A stretch of DNA of 64,000 bases from Elgaria multicarinata webbii (Eukaryota; Chordata; Lepidosauria; Squamata; Anguidae): positions 8,915,001 through 8,979,000 of the forward strand of contig NC_086192.1 of assembly GCF_023053635.1 (NCBI RefSeq), read 5' to 3'. Positions 56,699 through 64,000 of this stretch are shown here, piece after piece (position 1 is the stretch's first letter; every line of letters begins with the position of its first letter). The notes below the pieces were generated by a model. The model made no database searches, was not told the origin of the DNA, and saw nothing but the letters and a program-made list of their open reading frames with translations. The position numbers and the translations under genes were made by a program.

Positions 56699-57404
56699 TA
56701 TGCTATATATCCACACGGACAGATGTGTGAATGTGATAATGTTGGATGGAGGGAACGGAGAATATAGCTGATGTGGCTGTAGTCATGAGCAAGTGAGTTG
56801 AAGGTTTGGACAGAAGGGTGTTGTGCATGTAGATGTGTGATGTACACAAGTGGATAGATAGTGGGTGTGTATCCATACTCCTATTGTTTTTATTTTCAGA
56901 ATATATGTGCCCGCACACGTATAATGTTCGTCTGAATTCATGCAAGTGTTCTTGTGCACCCACCCACCACACATGCACGCGCATTTGTTATTATATTTTT
57001 ATTTTCTGCCTCTATACCCTGTCTTTTCAACAAATCCTTGGGACAGCATCAAAATAAAATACTTGGGGCGCCATCAAAATAAAAGCGATACAGAATAATG
57101 ACAGCAAGGCTAACAGTGAAAGCCCGTGACAGTCTAAAACAAAGAAACCCCACCGAAAAAGCAGTTTGAACAGGATACGATACATGTATTGTGTATGTGT
57201 ATGAGACTTGGAGGCGCATAAATTATGTGTCATCTTTAAATGGTCATCTTGCATTGCTGCTACCTTTTGGTAGAAACCGTTTCAGTTTTAGATTGCTATG
57301 TGGTTTCACTGATTCTTTTGTTCTGGGTTGAGAGGTTTCTGAGAGAATTGAAGGAGTTGACAGGTTGAGGGATGTGTTGAATAGGAAATCCTGGGGGCAG
57401 CTGG

Positions 57405-57660
57405 AATGTATTTGTTTGTTTGTTAAGTTTGTATCCTTCCTTGCATCCAAGGAGCCCAGGGCAGTATGCATAATCTCCACCTCCACAACAACCGTGTGAG
57501 GTAGGCTAGGCTGGGAGTCAGTGACTGGCCCAAAGTCACACAGGAAGCGTCATGGCTGAATAGGGACTGTAACCCAGACCATTGAAGTTCTAGTCCAAAA
57601 CTCTAACCACTACACCACATTGGCTCTCAGTGTGCTCTCGTGGCAGCAGGGAGGTGGGAA
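57405..57660 (-). mobile_element. tRNA-derived SINE, near full length
   Basis: TTGTTTGTTAAGTTTGTATC tail, CCGTGTGAGGTAGGCTAGGC body and ACTACACCACATTGGCTCTC head, in reverse. Confidence 0.78.
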
Positions 57661-57679
57661 AACACTGACTTCTAACTTG

Positions 57680-58120
57680 TGTTGTTGTTTATTCATTCAG
57701 TCGCTTCTGACTCTTTGTGACTTCATGGACCAGCCCACGCCAGAGCTTTCTGTCGGCTGTCGCCACCCCTAGCTCCCGCAAGGTCAAGTCTGTCACCTCC
57801 AGAATATCATCCCTCCATCTTGCCCTTGGTCCGGCCCCTCTTCCTTTTGCGTTCCACTTTCCCTAGCATCAGCCTCTTCTCCAGGGTATCCTGTCTTCTC
57901 ATTATGTGGCCAAAGTACTTCCGTTTTGCCTTTAATACCATTCCCTCAAGTGAGCAGTCTGGCTTTATTTCCTGGAGTATGGACTGGTTTGATCTTCTTG
58001 CAGTCCAAGGCACTCTCAGAATTTTCCTCCAAAAGCATCTATCTTCCTTCGCTCAGCCTTCCTTATGGTCCAGCTCTCGCAGCCATAGGTTACTACGGGG
58101 AATACCATTGCTTTAACTAT
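57680..58120 (-). mobile_element. BovB/RTE LINE 3' end
   Basis: The tail TTATTCATTCAGTCGCTTCT leads, in reverse, to ORF2 with KRKYFGHIMRRQDTLEKRLM. It extends about 150 bp further into ORF2 than the copy at 46840, showing what the L2 cut off there. Confidence 0.9.
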
Positions 58121-58495
58121 GCGGGCCTTTGTTGTCAGTGTGGTGTCTGGAAGGGTGTTAATTACAATGGCGGGAAGTGGTAGTGGGTGACATAGGAAAG
58201 GTTTTTCTACAGCTGCTCGCTACTCTATCTCTTCCCATAATTTGTGTGTTCAGCTTGTGGAGAAGATGGCAGGAGAAGTAGGCTGGAGTAGAATATACCG
58301 ACTGCTTTGTGTTCCAGCAGGAGGTGGCATCTATCTTTGGCCTGTATGTGTTGTGCTCTTGTCTGTGGTCAGAGGTAACGCAGCTCTGCCGGCCACAAGG
58401 TTTTTTTGGGTCAGCAGAATGTTCTGTGGGCCCCCTACTGGCCAGTGTGTTGCATGTATCTGAGCAAACCTGGATTGTTTTGACCCCACCTCTTT

Positions 58496-58530
58496 AATTT
58501 AATGTCATATTTGAAACGTGACATTAAATT
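58496..58530. repeat. Perfect 12-bp hairpin
   Basis: AATTTAATGTCA pairs exactly with TGACATTAAATT across an 11-base loop. It may be a remnant of a small MITE; no element boundary is seen. Confidence 0.6.
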
Positions 58531-58689
58531 AACATAAAATCGGAGCCCAGGCTGACCTTGAAGAAAAGCCCTGGTTGCCCTCACTGAACAGGCATCCCAG
58601 CTTCAAGGCAGAGGAGGAGGGTGAAACGGACGAGAACTAGTCAGTTTCGCTGGTATCCCTTGGATGCTGTGATGGTGATGTTTAAAAAA

Positions 58690-59045
58690 CACTAGCTGCT
58701 GTTTTGTGTATGTGTGTGTGTTTATTTATAATTGTATGTTCATGTTTTTGAAATATTATAAGCTGCCTTGTGAGGGCAGCGTGCTGAAGGCTGGTTTAAA
58801 ATCTCAATAATAATAATAACAAAAACAGATATTATTCTGGCTCTGTATTATATTGATCTCTAGATTTTTTATTTATTTATTTATTTATTTATTTTTATTT
58901 ATCATACTTATACCCCGCTCCTCAGCCAAAAAAGGCTCTCAGAGTGGCTTACACTTCGCAAAAAAGACAGTCCCTGCCCTCAGGCTTACAGTCTAATAAA
59001 GACATGACACACAAGGAACAGGAGTTCAGGAGGGAGGGAGGTGGG
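58690..59045. mobile_element. LINE tails in opposite orientations
   Basis: A + strand tail (AAGCTGCCTTGTGAGGGCAG to AATAATAATAATAAC, 58690-58820) is followed by a minus-strand second-family tail (CCAAAAAAGGCTCTCAGAGT, 58865-59045). Confidence 0.68.
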
Positions 59046-59060
59046 GAGGAGAGAGAGAGA

Positions 59061-59341
59061 GTCCAAGAGGAGCAGGCCATGATGTTTCTTCTGCCTGCTC
59101 CTGTCCCCTTGCTCTTTCTTCTTCCCCACAGGGCCAAGATAGCAGTTTGCCCTGTGGGGGTGGGGGAAGAGTCCAACAGGAGCAGGCCCCGATGTTTCCT
59201 CGGCCTGCTCCTGTCCCCTCGGTCCTTCTTCTTCCCCACAGGGCCAAGATGGCAGTTTGCCCTGTGGGGGTGGGGGAAGAGTCCAACAAGAGCAGGCCCC
59301 GATGTTTCCTCGGCCTGCTCCTGTCCCCTCGGTCCTTCTTC
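59061..59341 (+). repeat. 110-bp minisatellite, ~2.6 units, in BCAS3 intron 1
   Basis: Units begin GTCCAAGAGGAGCAGGCC (59061), GTCCAACAGGAGCAGGCC (59171) and GTCCAACAAGAGCAGGCC (59281), exactly 110 apart and almost identical. Because 110 is not a multiple of three, all frames stay open across it. Confidence 0.9.
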
Positions 59342-59579
59342 TAGATGCTCTTGAGAGTAGGGAGACAAAAAAGATGGCTATCAACTGGTGAATCAGGACT
59401 CACAGGGGGATTGCACAAGTGGCATTCGGAACATTTGCTTTTTAAAGAGGGAAAGGGAGGGAGAAAGCAAGGAGTGGGAGAAAAAGCTTCCTCATCTACT
59501 GAGCCACAGCCCCTCCACAGCTCTCTCTCTCATCTTGTGTTTCAACATGCAAGCATATATTTTGTGGTTTTGCTGACCA

Positions 59580-60003
59580 GCGTGTTCAGAGGAAGGCAAC
59601 CAGGATGATCAGGGGTCTGGAAACAAAGCCCTATGAAGAGAGACTGAAACAACTGGGCATGTTTAGCGTGGAGAAGAGGAGATTGAGGGGAGACATGATA
59701 GCACTCTTCAAATACTTGGAAAGGTTGTCACACAGAGGAGGGCCAGGATCTCTTCTCGATCCTCCCAGAGTGCAGGACACGGAATAACGGGCTCAAGTTA
59801 AAGGAAGCCAGATTCCAGCTGGACATCAGGAAAAACTTCCTGACTGTTAGAGCAGTACGACAATGGAACCAGTTACCTAGGGAGGTTGTGGGCTCTGCCA
59901 GAATAGAGGCCTTCAAGAGGCAGCTGGACAACCCTCTGTCAGGGATGCTTTAGGGCGGATTCCTGCACTGAGCAGGCGGTTGGACTCAGTGGCCTTATAG
60001 GTC
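59580..60003 (+). mobile_element. CR1 LINE 3' end (family B), tail lost
   Basis: Encodes [20 protein letters not shown] and then the decayed ORF2 end. It stops at GGCCTTATAGGTCTGAG without the ATTCTATG tail, about 60 bp before BCAS3 exon 2. Confidence 0.88.
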
Positions 60004-60044
60004 TGAGTGAGGAGCAGCGAAACACCCTGTACACAGAACTTTAA

Positions 60045-60155
<111 letters not shown>

Positions 60156-60386
60156 TAAGTGGCTTGGCGCTCTGATCCGTAGGCGGAATCCTCCGTAGTT
60201 GACCTGGAACTCCAAACGGAAGACGAAACATTTAAGAGTGTGTTTGCACGGCAGATGTTGACGTTTGTAGAATGCAATTCTATGGTGTCCACCCTTCATG
60301 AAGCCGCCTCCTCTCCTGACCATCAGGCACTATTGAGGGAGATGGGAGAGAAAGGAAGCAGGGCCATTCCACTATCCCTACTGAAA

Positions 60387-60917
60387 GGCTCAGTCCAGAC
60401 AACACGCTAGTCAATGTGAAAACTCCGCTCAACGGTTGAGTTCCTAGGGGACACTCCCCACACAACATGTTCTAACTCCACCGTCATGTGACTGTGGGCT
60501 ACTGTGGAGTTGAGTAAAAGTCAACCCGACATTTGATTGACAGCTCCTCTGCCCTCTCTCCTCCCCCGGTCCTCCCAATGGTATCCCATCAACCACTGCT
60601 GCAAAAAACCAATCCTGGCGGCTCTTAGAGCGGCACTCGCTCCTTTTGCTGCTCTTGCCAGAGAACTCTGTAGCCAGTGGGAATAGTCAGTGCAACACAA
60701 CGGAAAACTCCATGGAGCCTGCCAAACAACATGCCACACAACGGGAACTCTCCATTGCACAGCGTGGATATTCTGCATGGAATGTTCCCCCCCCCTAAAA
60801 AACTCCACCCTTGCATGGAGCTTTCCTGCCAGACAACACATTTCTCAACAGTGATGTAAAAACTCCACTGTGGAGTTCTAAAACCACTGTTGAGAAACGT
60901 GTTGTTTGAACTGAGCC
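60387..60917. mobile_element. Non-autonomous hAT-like transposon, second copy
   Basis: The ends GGCTCAGTCCAGACAACACG and CGTGTTGTTTGAACTGAGCC are 20-base inverted repeats with few mismatches. The body matches 18994-19532 in reverse. Confidence 0.85.
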
Positions 60918-61004
60918 AAAGACTTAATTTCCCCCTCTTCCTTCCCTGTTCCTTTTTCCTTGTGTGCCATGTCATTTTAGATTGAAAGCTTGCAGGCAGG
61001 GACT

Positions 61005-61066
<62 letters not shown>

Positions 61067-61470
61067 TAGAATATTGATATACCGCTCCCCATTGAAAAAT
61101 TTCGGAGCGGTGTACAAGGTAAAATGAAAATAAAAACAGAATAAAACAGTTGAAACAAAATTTAAAAAGAAGCAAAAATCAGAAATCCAAGGCTGCATGT
61201 TAAAGAAAGGCTTCTTGGAATAAAGATGTTTTCAGGAGGCGCCGAAAGGAGTACAAGGTTGGCGCCTGCCTGACCTCCAGAGGCAGGGAATTCCACAGGA
61301 GGGGGGCCACCACGCTGAAGGCTCTTCCCCTGGTGGATTCCAATCGGAGGATGGATCTAAGTGGAACCACCAGGAGCAGGCCCTCGGATGACCTCAGTGA
61401 CCGGGCAGGTTGGTAAGGGAGAAGGCGCTCTCTCAGGTATCCTGGTCCCAAGTTGTTTAGGGCTTTGACA
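61005..61470 (-). mobile_element. (TTA)n and L2-type LINE 3' end
   Basis: An uninterrupted TTA tract of about 20 units (61008-61067) leads to a distinct L2 subfamily (CCCCATTGAAAAATTTCGGA). The minus strand encodes GPGYLRERLLPYQPARSLRS, then RGRAFSVVAPLLWNSLPLEV and FRRLLKTSLFQEAFL. Confidence 0.87.
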
Positions 61471-61479
61471 GTGCAGTTC

Positions 61480-62885
61480 CCTCAGCAGAGGAGTTACATG
61501 CTGGAAAGGGGCAGCTCCAGACAACAGCTGAGCTGCAGCATTCCCCGTCTGGGAGCCTTTTGCCTAATGAGCAGGATAAAAATACTATAAACAAATCATC
61601 TTGCCCCTAATTTACTGGTAACTTAAAAGCCACTTCAAAAATTATAAATATCATACATGGGGCAGAGGAACATATTTATTATTTACTTAAAGCAACGGTC
61701 GGCAGAAAGTAGATCTCCAGATGTTTTGGACTTCTCCATCTATTTTTTTACAGCCTATTTATCCTCTCCCACAGAATTCAGCAGACACCACTGAGATCTT
61801 CATTTGCTTAGCTCTGCCCCTTCACCTCTAACCCCTGGCCCAGGGTTCCGCTTTCAAGGGTTATGTCAGGTTTGGTAACCGGGAGTGGATTTTTGGGTGG
61901 AAGGACTGTGAGCTCCATTAAGGTCTCATACTTGAAACAAATTCCTTGGCTCAGAACTTGTTCATTCTGAGTCTACGTCTTTTGCAACCTGGTTGGTGGA
62001 TCTTGGGGTCACAGGAAAAAAGCAAAATAGATCCTGCAAGCTTGAGGTCTGCCTACCCCTGCTCTAGAACATCAGTGATATTTGTATTAGAAACTAAAGT
62101 CCAGTATCAAAACTTGGACCTTCCTGTTTCTTTAAATTTGAGGCTGACTTCTTTAGCCAATTGGAAACTGTATTGGCTGTTAATGGAAATCTCTACTGAA
62201 GTTACAAATATTCCGCCCCTGTGAGAGAGCCTACTTTTAAAAGCCTGAAATTAAAAGAACTAATTTTTGGAGTACCTATTTTTCATGTACATGTATACAA
62301 CAGTCCTTTCTCAATATTCTGTCCTGCTCTTAAACGTTCCAGGATTACATCATCTAGGAAAACTCCTGAAAGTAGAATCCTGGATGAAGATATGGAGATG
62401 AAGGGGCAGAGCTATGCAAATATATTTCTCATTGGCACCTGCTGCGTTCTGTGGGACAGAATAAATGGATTATTCCAGAGGATGAAGCCAAATTTTAAAA
62501 TCTTTTATATTTTTATTGTTGTATGGACTACTTTAGGGACTCCACTCAAAGAGTGGGATACAAAGCTAATGAATTATTATTTAAGTGTGTAATGATCTTA
62601 TCTGGGGATATAATGCTGTGTGTACCCTCAGAGGGAAGCCCTAAGTACTTGCAGTCTCCTAACGTATCTACACACAGGAATTCAGCATTGAGCTTGATTG
62701 CATCATGTGCATCATGCTGTTAATCAGAGGTGGCTGCTGTCTGCTTCAGCATGAGTGTCTTTGGTTCTTTGCTGTGTGAAGATTTCACGTATGCGACTCC
62801 TTAAAGTTGAGGATCTTGGCCTTTCATGATGCCCTTGAATTTGCCCCTCAGCTATTTATGGACACACTTTTTTTTCCCTTATTCC
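61480..62885. other. BCAS3 intron 2, no further exon recognised
   Basis: AT-rich intron sequence with MITE scraps (CAGATGTTTTGGACTTCTCC near 61718). Open + frames near 61946-62592 show no family pattern. Confidence 0.5.
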
Positions 62886-62887
62886 AG

Positions 62888-62942
62888 GGAACAGTCATAT
62901 ATGGAAAGCGTGGTTACATTTCTGCAAGACGTTGTACCGCAG
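62888..62942 (+). CDS. BCAS3: BCAS3 exon 3
   Basis: A 55-bp exon, G plus 18 codons, encodes EQSYMESVVTFLQDVVPQ, identical to human BCAS3 in this stretch. Joined to exon 2 it restores T-EQSYMES. The acceptor is TTATTCCAG and the donor GTAAGC, leaving in phase 0. The next exon (AYSGTPLTEEKEK in human) is beyond the window, so the gene is partial here. Confidence 0.94.
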
Positions 62943-64000
62943 GTAAGCACAAATATTTCACAACACTGGGCTGGTGTGTGGTTTTTAAAATGGACACCCT
63001 GCCTCTCTCCTTTTAACAAGGGTGCAAAGTGGAATTTTTATGCTTTTTAATAGTTTTAAATTTTGTTTTTAATATTTTTAAACCGCCCAGAGGCATTGTT
63101 AGCCTTCCCCTCCAGGAATTTATCGAAACTGGTGGCCATCAGCACATCTTATGGTAGTGAATGCCATAGTTTAACTAAATGTAATACGTAATAATAATAA
63201 TATGTAAAATCAGTTGCAATTTAAAACTTACAAGAAAATCGTCATGAAGCCTGACACGATCAAAAGACAACGGAGTCTGCTGCTTTTTCAATGGTGTTGT
63301 GGTTGGTTTTTTTAAAAAACGCCTTCTGATAGCCAGCTCATCTTGGAGAGCTGATCGGATTGTAGCCAAAATAGGACTGCGGAGCAACAAGAGAAAGTGT
63401 CTGCCTGCTCGGGAGAACCCCAAGGTTGCAGAAGTATGACAGATCTTTAAACGCAGACACACACAGGCTGCAACAAAGGGGCAATTCTCCCCACCAAAAA
63501 AAACGCCAAAATAAAATTAAAAAAACAACGGCCTAATGAGGACTGAGTATGCTGACTAGCCATGGAATGTAGACCGATTGCTGAAAAAGAAAAAAAAACA
63601 GGGAAGCCAGGAGGAGAGTGGGGGGCCCTTTTCGGTGGGAATGGATGACTGAAACCCAGAACAGGAACACTCCTTTCGGGAGGAAGGATACTCGGTGCCA
63701 TTTTGTAGTCGGCCCCATGTGTTGCTTTAATAGATGTCACGGTCTTGTGGGCTGTTGCTAACAGTGACGTAGTGGACACAAGGCTCACAGGGGTGCTCTT
63801 TCGTCAGCAAGGGTGCTGATGTCATCTGCCCCCCTCCCCCCTTAGACTTCCCCGATCCCCCTCTGAGCAGAGCTGCAATCCTCACAGCAGCTGGGAGGGA
63901 GATGAATTTTCCCAGCAAGGATATATTGTTCCCTGTTGTAATGTCAAGTACTTTCCGGTGTCTTGGGCCCTCGAATGCGGAATTAACACCCATTAAATTT
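62943..64000. other. BCAS3 intron 3 start, repeat scraps
   Basis: A short L2 tail (AAACCGCCCAGAGGCATTGT, 63080) and a minus-strand CR1-like family A scrap (63100-63180). The sequence AGGGAGATGAATTTTCCCAG near 63895 matches, in reverse, a repeat near 7250. The next BCAS3 exon is not inside the window. Confidence 0.5.

Noticed and set aside
58949-59384. Overlapping 130-140 residue ORFs on both strands
   Set aside because: They are produced by the 110-bp minisatellite and neighbouring LINE tail; the repeated peptide has no family pattern.

Overview
The window is vertebrate nuclear DNA, most likely from a squamate reptile and probably a lizard. Two single-copy genes are split by GT-AG introns. 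The introns are packed with CR1, L2-type and BovB/RTE LINE ends, tRNA-derived SINEs and many short hAT-like MITEs. BovB together with CR1 and the recurring L2 tail (reading 'gagagctccggctattgggcggta' in spirit, ending in (AAAT)n) fits squamates. The species was not determined. There is no bacterial-style operon, CRISPR array or defence system.

PPM1D (WIP1), the p53-induced PP2C-type phosphatase, is complete on the + strand. Its six coding exons are 8711-9101, 17485-17713, 25913-26037, 37630-37820, 39342-39584 and 50593-51147. Joined, they give 577 residues against 605 in human, with intron phases 1,2,1,0,0 and every PP2C metal/catalytic motif present. A CpG-rich promoter and 5'UTR (about 8.2-8.7 kb) carry a perfect p53 half-site. 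The 3'UTR runs about 1 kb to an AATAAA at 52140.

BCAS3 begins downstream on the same strand, as in human: a CpG/CCAAT promoter at 54.66-55.14 kb, an inferred non-coding first exon ending at 55205, the start-codon exon 60084-60154 and the next exon 62888-62942. The gene runs out of the window. Upstream, 2.93-3.20 kb is a small promoter-like island (X-box-like, NRF1-like, ZNF143-like and CCAAT motifs) with no recognisable coding exon.

The rest is intron or intergenic sequence. Points that stand out are: a 93-bp minisatellite carrying repeated strong 5' splice-site sequences just inside PPM1D intron 1; a ~330-bp inverted pair of L2 ends in intron 2; a sense solo LTR with a perfect 5-bp target duplication and a poly(A) signal just before exon 5; a piece of the PPM1D 3'UTR duplicated 1.4 kb downstream and split by an L2; several clean nested insertions; and a strongly G-skewed stretch after BCAS3 exon 1. 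I found no undescribed gene system. The novelty here lies in genome structure and possible effects on transcript processing.
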